NCBI RefSeq assembly: GCF_001447995.1
Contig: NZ_LDPE01000001.1
Location: 1,674,001-1,738,000, forward strand
From: Maribacter dokdonensis DSW-8
GTDB lineage: Bacteria; Bacteroidota; Bacteroidia; Flavobacteriales; Flavobacteriaceae
DNA: 64,000 nt
Direction: 5' to 3'
The notes below the pieces were generated by a model that was given only the letters and a program-made list of their open reading frames with translations, was not told the DNA's origin and did no database searches. Positions within the stretch are counted from its first letter, which is position 1; each line of letters begins with the position of its first letter. A program made the translations under genes and the position numbers. This document shows positions 1 through 8,365 of the stretch, piece after piece.

Positions 1-34
1 TAAAAAGTTTAAGGGAGCAGATAGATGGGATATA

Positions 35-152
35 AGTTAGGAGTTAGGAAAAAAAATAGTATTAAGTAAGGAGTATAAAGTATTAAGTGAAAATTTAAAA
101 TAATAGACAAAGTACTTCGTACTTATTACTTATTACTTAGTACTTAGTACTT
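35..152. repeat. Heptamer repeat cluster with inverted arms
   Basis: This intergenic DNA upstream of the fecR-like gene is built of 7-bp units. AGTTAGG occurs twice at 35-48. AGTATTA, AGTAAGG, AGTATAA, AGTATTA and AGTGAAA run in register from 58 to 92. Six units of the form NNTACTT run from 111 to 152. The last group is roughly the reverse complement of the middle group, so the region could fold into a long imperfect hairpin. The whole stretch 1-216 holds no gene I can support. Its origin and function are unknown; similar short tandem heptamers sit at 56209-56229. Confidence 0.7.
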
Positions 153-216
153 GATACGTAACATAAAAGTAGGGTTTTCAAAAACTTAGTTGTTATACTA
201 AAACAAAGCTAAAAAT

Positions 217-1128
217 ATGCAAGACAATTACTTAGCAAAATGGCTTAATGATGAACTGACCGATGCCGAGTTGGCAGAGTTCAAGAAATCTGAAGCATAC
301 GAAACATATAGAAAAATAAAGGAGTCCGCATCAAAATTAGAATCACCTGAATTTGATAAAGAAAAAGCATGGAATACTATTGAACAACGTAAAACTACAG
401 AAACACCTAAAGTTTTTGTTTTAACTCCGTTCAAGACATTTCTACGTGTTGCTGCGGTCATTGCGGTATTATTGGCCGGGTCTTTCTTTTACCTTAGTAC
501 TTTGAACAAGTCTTTTACGACAACATATGCAGAAAACAAATTCATAACCCTACCAGATAATTCTGAGGTTATTTTGAATGCAGCCTCTGAACTATCTTTT
601 AACGAAAAAAAATGGGACTCTAACAGAAACGTAGACCTTGATGGCGAAGCGTATTTTAAAGTTGCCAAGGGAGAAAAATTTACTGTTCATACCTCCCAAG
701 GTCTGGTTACCGTTTTAGGCACCCAGTTCAATGTAGAAAATAGAAAAGATTATTTTGAAGTAACCTGTTTTGAGGGTTTGGTTAGCGTTACCATTAATGG
801 CAATGAAACAAAATTACCTGCAGGCAATTCGATTTTGACAATTGCCGGTAATAGCAGAAAATCTAAAGCTACCGTAAATGGCGAACCTTCATGGTTGTCA
901 AAGGAGAGTTCTTTTCAAAGTATACCGTTACATTATGTTTTAGATGAACTTCAAAGACAATATGATATTGAGATTAGCACAGAACATATTGATACCACTC
1001 AACTTTTTACGGGTACTTTTAGCAACAAAAATCTAGAACTTGCCCTTCAAAGTATAAGTGTTCCTTTACAAATTAAGTTTAACTTAGATGGGAACAAAGT
1101 GCTGTTCTATGCAGAAGAAGCACCTTAA
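217..1128 (+). CDS. FecR-family anti-sigma factor (FecR + DUF4974 domains)
   Basis: This is a 303-residue inner-membrane anti-sigma factor of the FecR type. Members hold an ECF sigma factor inactive and release it when a partner outer-membrane receptor signals. Residues 1-60 form a charged cytoplasmic segment, residues about 75-95 are a single membrane helix, and residues about 105-205 are the FecR domain (LPDNSEVILNAASELSF, LDGEAYFKV, VLGTQFNV). Residues about 225-300 match the C-terminal DUF4974/STN-like domain. The next gene, an STN-containing TonB receptor, overlaps its 3' end and is the obvious partner. The ECF sigma gene expected upstream is not in the 216 bases before this gene, so it lies outside the window or elsewhere. 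Confidence 0.9.
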   Translation: MQDNYLAKWLNDELTDAELAEFKKSEAYETYRKIKESASKLESPEFDKEKAWNTIEQRKTTETPKVFVLTPFKTFLRVAAVIAVLLAGSFFYLSTLNKSFTTTYAENKFITLPDNSEVILNAASELSFNEKKWDSNRNVDLDGEAYFKVAKGEKFTVHTSQGLVTVLGTQFNVENRKDYFEVTCFEGLVSVTINGNETKLPAGNSILTIAGNSRKSKATVNGEPSWLSKESSFQSIPLHYVLDELQRQYDIEISTEHIDTTQLFTGTFSNKNLELALQSISVPLQIKFNLDGNKVLFYAEEAP

Positions 1129-3628
1129 AACTCTTTCTTATTTATTTTTTGTGCTGATATTCGGCTTAAATAGCTATGCACAGAATTTACCAAAAAAATT
1201 GGTGCAATTGCGCAATGTGCTTACTGAACTAGAAAAGACCTATGATGTAAAATTCTCTTTTGCCGACAGTGATGTTGATACCGTACAAATACCGCCACCT
1301 GATTCTAATTCACTTGAAGCCATCATAAAAGAAATTAACAATACAACTGGGATCACCATTAATAAGCTTAATGATCGCTATTATACCTTAACCAAAGCCA
1401 CCACTGTTTCTATATGCGGTTTTGTTTTCGATAATTTCGAAGAGAATACCATACCTGGTGCCACTATTGAAATTTATGGGACCAACTTATCTGGTATCAC
1501 AAAAGAAAATGGCTCGTTCAGTTTTGATAATGTTCCTATTAATGCAATAATTCAGATCAAACATTTAGGTTACAAACCTACTTTCTTAAAAGCAAAAGAA
1601 TTCATTAACCCTGTAGAATGCAACATTGTTGCCTTGCCGCTGAGTTACCAAGAGTTAGATGAAGTCATTGTGACACAATTTTTGACTACAGGTTTACAGA
1701 AGCTTGACAACTCCAGTATTGAACTTAATCCATCAAAATTTGGCATTCTACCAGGTGTTAGTGAACCAGATATTTTACAAACGGTACAGGCTTTACCAGG
1801 TATTAAAAGTGTTGATGAAACTGTTTCAGATATTAATATAAGAGGAGGCACCAATGACCAGAACCTTATTCTGTGGGACGGGATAAAAATGTATCAAACC
1901 GGACATTTCTTTGGCTTAATATCTGCATTCAACCCTTATGTTACAGAAAATGTAACGATCATAAAAAATGGAACCTCAGCCATATTTAGTGATGGCGTAA
2001 GTGGCACCTTGAGTATGACATCTATGGGAAAATTACCTTTAAATTTCAATGGCGGAGCTGGTATAAATTTAATCTCGGGTGATGCTTTTGGTGAATTTCC
2101 AATTAGTAAAAAATCAGCATTACAAGTTTCTGCCCGTAGATCATATACCGATTTTCTCAACACTCCAACCTACACTATCTTCTCAGAAAAAGCCTTTCAA
2201 GATTCAGAAGTAAATCAAGAGAGTGAATTTTATTTTTATGATTTCACCACCAAATTCATCTATGAAATAAACCCATACCACAAGGTGAGCACCAGTATGA
2301 TTACCATGAGTAATAATCTAAACTATTTTGAATCGGTTGAAAACAGCACTGCACCAAACCGAAGTAATCTAAATCAAGATAATTTTTCAATTGGTAGTGA
2401 ATTACAAAGCGAATGGACAGGTAATCTTACATCACAATTAAGTGCCTATTACACTCAATATGATCTGGATGCCCTATCTATATCAAACAATGACGCACAA
2501 CGACTAATCCAAAATAATTTAGTAAAAGAATCTAACATAAAACTTGTAACCAATTACCTATTAAGACAAAATCTCAAATGGACAAACGGTTATGAATTTA
2601 CCGAAACGGGAATTGAAAACACTACAAATGTTAATCAGCCTCCATTTGCAAGTAACATAAAAGGGGTTATCCGTAAACATGGTATATTCACTGAAATAAA
2701 CTATAGTTCAAAAGATGAGAGACTTAACGGATTCATTGGTGGTCGTTTGAACTATATAGAAAACCTAGATACGTTTCAAGAATTCATTTTTGAACCTCGC
2801 ATAAATATCAGTTATAAGCTACTACCGAATTTTAAAACGGAAATATTAGGGGAATACAAAAGTCAGGTTACCAATCAGATCATAGATTTAGAACAAAACT
2901 TTTTAGGTATTGAAAAAAGAAGGTGGATTTTATCTGATGGCGATGCGCTGCCCATTACAAGAAGTAAACAGGGGTCTATTGGTTTCAATTATGATATCAA
3001 TAAATTATATGTGGGCATAGATGCTTTTTACAAGGAAGTAAATGGTATCAACGTATACACACAAGGTTTTCAAAATCAGAATCAATTTAATGGTGAAATT
3101 GGATCTTATACAGTTAAAGGAGCTGAATTTCTGATCAACACCAAGAATAACGATTATAGTGCTTGGCTTAGTTACACCTTCAACAAAAACGACTACACCT
3201 TCAATGTTTTAGATCCTGCAACATTTCCCAACAATTTAGATGTTAGACACGCTATTACACTTGCAGGAAACTACACCGTTGGTAATTTAAAAATAGGAAT
3301 GGGCATTAATTACAAATCGGGAAAACCTTTTACCCGACCAGACGAAAACGACCCAATAAATCAAACCGTTTTTCCTGCCGAAATAAATTACGAAGAACCA
3401 AATAGCAGTAGATTATCAGAATACTTTAGGACAGATGCATCAGCAAATTACACCCTAAAACTTGATGATAAAATGAATATAGTCTTTGGAGTATCCGTAT
3501 TAAATTTCACCAATAGACGCAATACATTAAACACCTATTACAGACTACAAGACGATAATACCATTGAAACTATTGAGCGTATCTCATTAGGTATAACCCC
3601 TAATGCCAGCGTACGAATCAATTTTTAA
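1109..3628 (+). CDS. Signal-transducing TonB-dependent outer-membrane receptor
   Basis: This 839-residue receptor probably imports a substrate and signals to the FecR protein encoded just upstream. I chose the ATG at 1109 because it gives a clean signal peptide (MQKKHLKTLSYLFFVLIFGL, then NSYAQ); an earlier in-frame ATG at 1088 adds seven unlikely residues. Residues about 27-95 form an STN/secretin-type signalling domain, about 105-185 a carboxypeptidase-regulatory-like domain (GATIEIYGTNLSG), about 200-320 the plug (VSDINIRGGTNDQNLILWDG), and the rest a beta-barrel ending in aromatic/polar strands. The start overlaps the fecR-like gene by 20 bp, implying coupled translation. No SusD partner follows, so it resembles a FecA-type transducer rather than a glycan SusC. 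The substrate cannot be told from sequence. Confidence 0.88.
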   Translation: MQKKHLKTLSYLFFVLIFGLNSYAQNLPKKLVQLRNVLTELEKTYDVKFSFADSDVDTVQIPPPDSNSLEAIIKEINNTTGITINKLNDRYYTLTKATTVSICGFVFDNFEENTIPGATIEIYGTNLSGITKENGSFSFDNVPINAIIQIKHLGYKPTFLKAKEFINPVECNIVALPLSYQELDEVIVTQFLTTGLQKLDNSSIELNPSKFGILPGVSEPDILQTVQALPGIKSVDETVSDINIRGGTNDQNLILWDGIKMYQTGHFFGLISAFNPYVTENVTIIKNGTSAIFSDGVSGTLSMTSMGKLPLNFNGGAGINLISGDAFGEFPISKKSALQVSARRSYTDFLNTPTYTIFSEKAFQDSEVNQESEFYFYDFTTKFIYEINPYHKVSTSMITMSNNLNYFESVENSTAPNRSNLNQDNFSIGSELQSEWTGNLTSQLSAYYTQYDLDALSISNNDAQRLIQNNLVKESNIKLVTNYLLRQNLKWTNGYEFTETGIENTTNVNQPPFASNIKGVIRKHGIFTEINYSSKDERLNGFIGGRLNYIENLDTFQEFIFEPRINISYKLLPNFKTEILGEYKSQVTNQIIDLEQNFLGIEKRRWILSDGDALPITRSKQGSIGFNYDINKLYVGIDAFYKEVNGINVYTQGFQNQNQFNGEIGSYTVKGAEFLINTKNNDYSAWLSYTFNKNDYTFNVLDPATFPNNLDVRHAITLAGNYTVGNLKIGMGINYKSGKPFTRPDENDPINQTVFPAEINYEEPNSSRLSEYFRTDASANYTLKLDDKMNIVFGVSVLNFTNRRNTLNTYYRLQDDNTIETIERISLGITPNASVRINF

Positions 3629-3630
3629 AA

Positions 3631-5412
3631 TTACATACGCTCAGGAACCTCTATACCTAATAATTTGAATGCATCTTGTATAACCTGGGCAACCTTTTTA
3701 GATAATTGAACTCGTAATACTTTCTTAGCTTCATCTACCTCTCCCAATATGGAAACCTGTTGATAGAAAGAATTAAATTCCTTTACCAGATCATAGGTGA
3801 AATTAGCAATCAATGCCGGACTAAAATTATCTGCAGCCAATTGAATGGTCTCTGGAAATAGTTGAAGCTGTTTGATCAATTCCTTTTCTTTTGAATGTAA
3901 CTCAGAAACTTTGGCATCTTCAGAAATATTGATACCCATACTTTCTGCCTTTCTCAAAATAGATTGAATACGAGCATAGGTATACTGAATAAAAGGTCCT
4001 GTATTACCTTGAAAATCTACCGACTCTTCTGGGTCGAACAAGATTCTCTTTTTAGGATCTACTTTAAGAATATAGTACTTTAAAGCGCCCAAACCTATCA
4101 TTTGGTAAAGCGTCTGCTTTTCTTCTTCGTTATAGTCCTCTAGCTTACCAAGTTCCTCAGAAATATTAGCAGCGGTCTGGGTCATATCGGCCATAAGATC
4201 ATCGGCATCTACAACGGTGCCTTCCCTACTCTTCATTTTTCCACTAGGCAAATCTACCATACCATAACTTAAGTGATGCAGTTTTTTTGACCAAGAAAAA
4301 CCAAGTTTTTGCAGAATTAAAAACAAAACCTTAAAGTGATAATCTTGCTCATTACCAACAGTATAAACCATACCATTAACATCTGGATGATCTTTAACAC
4401 GTTGTATGGCGGTACCAATATCCTGGGTCATATAAACCGCAGTGCCATCTGAACGAAGAACAATTTTCTCATCCAATCCATCTTCGGTCAAATCAATCCA
4501 AACACTACCATCTTCTTTCTTAAAGAATATTCCTTTCTTTAATCCTTCCGCAACAACATCCTTACCTAAAAGGTAGGTATCACTTTCATAATATAGCGTA
4601 TCAAAATCTACTCCTAAATTCTTATAGGTAACTTCAAAACCTTTATATACCCAACCGTTCATGGTTTTCCATAAGGTTACGGTTTCAGGATCACCAGCTT
4701 CCCATTTTAAAAGCATTTCTTGAGCTTCTAACAAAATAGGAGCTTCTTTTTCAGCAACCTTTTTATCAATTCCCTTAGCAACTAAATCCGCTATTTGTTC
4801 TTTATAAGCTTTATCAAAAGCCACATAGTAATTACCAACCAGCTTATCGCCTTTTAGTCCGGTTGATACGGGTGTCTCCCCATTTCCGAACTTTTGCCAA
4901 GCCACCATACTTTTACAGATATGAATACCACGGTCATTGATAATTTGAGTTTTATATACTTTTTTACCCGATGCCTTTAAAATTTCCGCAACGGAATATC
5001 CTAATAAGTTATTTCTAATATGCCCCAAGTGTAACGGCTTATTAGTGTTTGGCGAAGAGTACTCTACCATAACGGCATCATCCGACTCTTCCACATAACC
5101 ATAATTGGGTATGGTTGAGATCGAGTTGAAAAAATTCAAGTAGAAAGAATCGTTTATAACAATGTTCAAGAATCCTTTAATCACATTAAAGCCGGCAACT
5201 TCATCTATGTGTTCTTCTAAATATGCACCAATTTGCTCCCCAATTTGCACTGGGTTTCCTTTCACTACACGTAACATTGGAAAAACCACAATAGTAATAT
5301 CTCCCTCAAAATCCTTGCGGGTAGGTTGAAATTCCACATTTGGCAAATCCTTATCAAAAATAGATTTTACCGCTTCTTTTACTTTAACTGATAGTACCTC
5401 TTGAATATTCAT
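3631..5412 (-). CDS. argS: Arginyl-tRNA synthetase
   Basis: This class I aminoacyl-tRNA synthetase charges tRNA-Arg with arginine in the cytoplasm. Residues 1-95 form the N-terminal additional domain, the HIGH signature appears as HLGH at residues 128-131 (NTNKPLHLGHIRNN), and the KMSKS-like loop is KMKSREG near residue 385. The C-terminal anticodon-binding helical domain ends in the typical RVQLSKKVAQVIQDAFKLLG region. Length (593 aa) is normal. The start is the ATG at 5412; a TTG one codon upstream is less likely. The gene converges on the TonB receptor with only 2 bp between stop codons, and no terminator hairpin is visible there. Confidence 0.97.
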   Translation of the reverse strand: MNIQEVLSVKVKEAVKSIFDKDLPNVEFQPTRKDFEGDITIVVFPMLRVVKGNPVQIGEQIGAYLEEHIDEVAGFNVIKGFLNIVINDSFYLNFFNSISTIPNYGYVEESDDAVMVEYSSPNTNKPLHLGHIRNNLLGYSVAEILKASGKKVYKTQIINDRGIHICKSMVAWQKFGNGETPVSTGLKGDKLVGNYYVAFDKAYKEQIADLVAKGIDKKVAEKEAPILLEAQEMLLKWEAGDPETVTLWKTMNGWVYKGFEVTYKNLGVDFDTLYYESDTYLLGKDVVAEGLKKGIFFKKEDGSVWIDLTEDGLDEKIVLRSDGTAVYMTQDIGTAIQRVKDHPDVNGMVYTVGNEQDYHFKVLFLILQKLGFSWSKKLHHLSYGMVDLPSGKMKSREGTVVDADDLMADMTQTAANISEELGKLEDYNEEEKQTLYQMIGLGALKYYILKVDPKKRILFDPEESVDFQGNTGPFIQYTYARIQSILRKAESMGINISEDAKVSELHSKEKELIKQLQLFPETIQLAADNFSPALIANFTYDLVKEFNSFYQQVSILGEVDEAKKVLRVQLSKKVAQVIQDAFKLLGIEVPERM

Positions 5413-5525
5413 CAAAACGTTTAATTAAGCCTGCAAAATTAATGATTTTTTATGCTTTAAGGGTAAACAGATGTGGCATTCATGCGGTATTTCGTTAACT
5501 TTAGTAAAACTGTACAAAAAATTGC

Positions 5526-5951
5526 ATGCTGTTAAACGTATCATACAATAATAAAGCCGTCACTAAAAAAATTGAGGAAGAAGTAGGCAAGCCTTTTACC
5601 TTAAAAGAAAGATGGGCCATGAACGGCATTGGGTCGCCAAAACTGATCATTACGGAGACAAGCATTAAAATTAGAAATCTTCTCATATTAGACAGCAATA
5701 GGGATGTTTGTAATATAGAGATGAGGCCAAATGGAATTATTATAGGGTTTAGATCACTTTTAGAAACATATGCATTGATCATACCCTACTATAAACTATC
5801 TATATACAAAGGTCAAGCTTCGGTTTACTCCATTTACCGCGATCAATATTTTATAAAAGTGGCCTCTGATACCAAGGCGGTACAGAAATTCTTTAAAAAA
5901 ATCATGGACTACAAAGCGGATAACGCGCCTACATCAATTGAAGATTTATGA
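5526..5951 (+). CDS. Conserved hypothetical protein (141 aa)
   Basis: I cannot assign a function. The protein is soluble, with no signal peptide and no membrane helix. It has a central hydrophobic segment (IIIGFRSLLETYALIIPYYKLSIY, about residues 68-91) and a basic C-terminal helix (TKAVQKFFKKIMDYK). The stop codon overlaps the ATG of the following SDR gene (ATGA at 5948-5951), so the two are translationally coupled and probably act together. The ATG at 5526 is the first start in the frame, and argS is divergent 110 bp away. A TAACTTTA box at 5496-5503 could be a -7 element, but no good -33 TTG accompanies it. Confidence 0.75.
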   Translation: MLLNVSYNNKAVTKKIEEEVGKPFTLKERWAMNGIGSPKLIITETSIKIRNLLILDSNRDVCNIEMRPNGIIIGFRSLLETYALIIPYYKLSIYKGQASVYSIYRDQYFIKVASDTKAVQKFFKKIMDYKADNAPTSIEDL

Positions 5952-7381
5952 AAATACTGCTCACAGGTGCCAATGGTTATATAGGCATGCGCTTACTACC
6001 GCAGCTCTTAGAAATGGGACATGAAATTGTTTGTGCGGTTCGTGATGAAAGCAGACTATCTGTAGACAAAGAAATTAGAAGTAATATTCAAATCATAGAG
6101 ATTGATTTTTTAGAAGAACCTAAAGAAAATATTGTACCAAAGGATATAGACGCCGCGTACTTCCTTATACACTCCATGAGCTCATCTACCCAAGATTTTG
6201 ATGACATGGAAGCAAAAACCGCCATTAACTTCAATAAGTACGTAAACAACACAAATATTAAGCAAGTTATTTATTTAAGCGGTATTGTCAATGATGAAAA
6301 ACTCTCAAAACATTTACAATCACGCAAAAATGTGGAGGACATTCTGTATCAAGGAAAATATAATTTAACGGTTTTAAGGGCAGGTATCATTGTAGGATCA
6401 GGAAGTTCTTCTTTTGAAATTATACGTGACCTATGTGAAAAACTGCCCGTTATGATTACGCCAAAATGGGTGTTGACAAAAACGCAACCCATTGCCATAA
6501 GAGATGTTATAGCCTTTTTAACCGGAGTACTAGGACATGAAAAAACCTATAACGACTCATTTGATATAGCGGGTCCAAATGTACTTACCTATAAAGATAT
6601 GTTGCATAAATATGCCGAAGTACGAGGATTCAAAAACTGGATTTGGACAGTACCTGTGATGACTCCAAAATTGTCATCCTATTGGCTCTATTTTGTAACC
6701 TCAACTTCATATAAATTAGCGTTGAACCTAGTGGACAGCATGAAAATTGAAGTCATAGCAAAAGACACAAGATTGCAAGAAATACTTGGTATTGAACCAC
6801 ATACCTACAAAGAGGCCATTGACCTTGCCTTTAAAAAGATAGAACAAAATTTAGTGATCAGCAGTTGGAAAGACAGTATGATCAGTGGTCGTTTTTTAGA
6901 AAACCTTGAAAAACATATTCAAGTTCCAAAATATGGCGTACTCAAAGATTACAAACAGATTAAGGTAAAAAATCCAGAAGAAGTCTTAGAACGTATTTGG
7001 AGAATTGGTGGCGAAACCGGTTGGTATTACGGAAATTGGCTATGGAAAATCAGGGGTTTTTTAGATAAGCTTTGGGGCGGCGTAGGATTACGAAGAGGAA
7101 GAACACACCCAGACAAAATATTCGCTGGAGACGCATTGGATTTCTGGAGAGTTCTATTGGCCGATAAAAACGCAAAAAGACTACTTTTGTTTGCAGAAAT
7201 GAAGCTGCCCGGAGAGGCTTGGCTAGAGTTTAAGATTGACGAGAACAACATATTGCACCAAACCGCAACCTTTAGACCTAGAGGATTACGAGGCAGGTTA
7301 TACTGGTACAGCATTGTACCCTTTCATTATTTTATTTTTGGCGGCATGATCAGTAATATTGCAAAAACGGACCACAACTAA
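5948..7381 (+). CDS. SDR-family NAD(P)-binding protein with DUF2867 domain
   Basis: The first 300 residues or so are an atypical/extended short-chain dehydrogenase fold: the Rossmann motif TGANGYIG lies at residues 6-13, and an NmrA/complex I NDUFA9-like pattern follows (LTVLRAGIIVGSGSSSFEI). The C-terminal 150 residues (GGETGWYYGNWLWKIRGFLD, HPDKIFAGDALDFWRV, then TATFRPRGLRGRLYWYSIVP) match DUF2867, a domain often fused to such SDRs. The reaction and substrate are not known. The catalytic Tyr-x3-Lys is not obvious, so it may bind rather than turn over the nucleotide. It is coupled by a 4-bp overlap to the small upstream gene. Confidence 0.85.
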   Translation: MKILLTGANGYIGMRLLPQLLEMGHEIVCAVRDESRLSVDKEIRSNIQIIEIDFLEEPKENIVPKDIDAAYFLIHSMSSSTQDFDDMEAKTAINFNKYVNNTNIKQVIYLSGIVNDEKLSKHLQSRKNVEDILYQGKYNLTVLRAGIIVGSGSSSFEIIRDLCEKLPVMITPKWVLTKTQPIAIRDVIAFLTGVLGHEKTYNDSFDIAGPNVLTYKDMLHKYAEVRGFKNWIWTVPVMTPKLSSYWLYFVTSTSYKLALNLVDSMKIEVIAKDTRLQEILGIEPHTYKEAIDLAFKKIEQNLVISSWKDSMISGRFLENLEKHIQVPKYGVLKDYKQIKVKNPEEVLERIWRIGGETGWYYGNWLWKIRGFLDKLWGGVGLRRGRTHPDKIFAGDALDFWRVLLADKNAKRLLLFAEMKLPGEAWLEFKIDENNILHQTATFRPRGLRGRLYWYSIVPFHYFIFGGMISNIAKTDHN

Positions 7382-7498
7382 ATTCCACATGCTAAAGCGT
7401 TATTTTTTTATTTTTTAAGGTAATATTCATTTCAATTTTACGACTAGTATTGTACACCTATTTAAGCTGTATTGATCAATGCTTTTAATATTTTGAAG

Positions 7499-8365
7499 AT
7501 GAAATATTTACGTTTTTTCCCTTTTTATGTATTGTCCATTCTACCTTTTTGGATATTATATATGATATCTGACATTACTTACTTTTTAACGTATTATATA
7601 CTTGGCTACAGAAAAAAAGTAGTGTGTAAAAACTTGCATCTTGCTTTTCCCCACAAATCAGAGAAAGAAATAAACAGCATTGCAAAAAAATTCTACAAGC
7701 ATTTTTGTGATATGTTCTTTGAATCAATAAAATTATTAACGATAAAACCAAGTGAGATTGAAAACAGATTTAAGATCAATAACCTATCCCAATTGACCGA
7801 TCATCTTAAAAATAATGAAAATATAATGCTGTACACTGCACATCAAGGCAATTGGGAATGGCTTACTACGGTTCCTTTATTTCTAGAAGTAAACTGCAAT
7901 ACTTTATACAAACCCTTATCAAACACATATTTCAACGACTTATTCATTTTAATGCGAGAACGATTTAATGTGCATTGTATTCCAAGCAATAAAGGATACC
8001 GACACTTATTACACTTAAAAAACAATAACGTAGTCTCTATGAATTGTGTAATTGGAGATCAAAGTCCTTTAGGAAAATCCGGTAAATCCCAAACCCAATT
8101 TTTTAATCAGCAAACTTCTTTTTTTACTGGAGCCGCAAAAATTGCCAAAAAGACAGATTCCATAATATTCCTCCCTTATTTGAAGAAAATAAAGCGTGGC
8201 ACGTATGAACTATTCTTTGAGACAATCGTTAATTCCGCATCTAATTTAGACGAACAAAATATTATAGAAACCTATGCCCATAAATTAGAAGAGGTCATAC
8301 AAAAGTATCCAGAACTATATTTGTGGACCCACAAAAGGTGGAAAAGAGATGGTATTACCTATTAG
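7499..8365 (+). CDS. LpxL/HtrB-type lysophospholipid/lipid A acyltransferase
   Basis: This 288-residue membrane-anchored acyltransferase belongs to the LpxL/LpxM family, which adds a secondary acyl chain to lipid A precursors or related lipids at the inner membrane. The N-terminal hydrophobic helix covers residues about 8-35. The catalytic HX4(D/E) motif is HQGNWE (His115, Glu120), and GDQSP near residue 190 is the second family block. I chose the ATG at 7499; an in-frame TTG at 7472 would add nine residues before the anchor. The stop codon overlaps the stop of the convergent molybdenum hydroxylase gene. The exact lipid acceptor cannot be told; an ornithine/aminolipid role is an alternative. 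Confidence 0.85.
   Translation: MKYLRFFPFYVLSILPFWILYMISDITYFLTYYILGYRKKVVCKNLHLAFPHKSEKEINSIAKKFYKHFCDMFFESIKLLTIKPSEIENRFKINNLSQLTDHLKNNENIMLYTAHQGNWEWLTTVPLFLEVNCNTLYKPLSNTYFNDLFILMRERFNVHCIPSNKGYRHLLHLKNNNVVSMNCVIGDQSPLGKSGKSQTQFFNQQTSFFTGAAKIAKKTDSIIFLPYLKKIKRGTYELFFETIVNSASNLDEQNIIETYAHKLEEVIQKYPELYLWTHKRWKRDGITY

Noticed and set aside
35..152. CRISPR array
   Set aside because: The 7-bp units have no spacers and no cas genes are nearby; the repeat is too short and continuous.
7027..7314. Antisense open frame inside the SDR gene
   Set aside because: Shadow of a well-supported coding region with no start context or homology.
7382..7498. Terminator after the SDR gene (GCT-AA-AGC followed by T-run at about 7391-7412)
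   Set aside because: The stem has only three base pairs, too weak to call.
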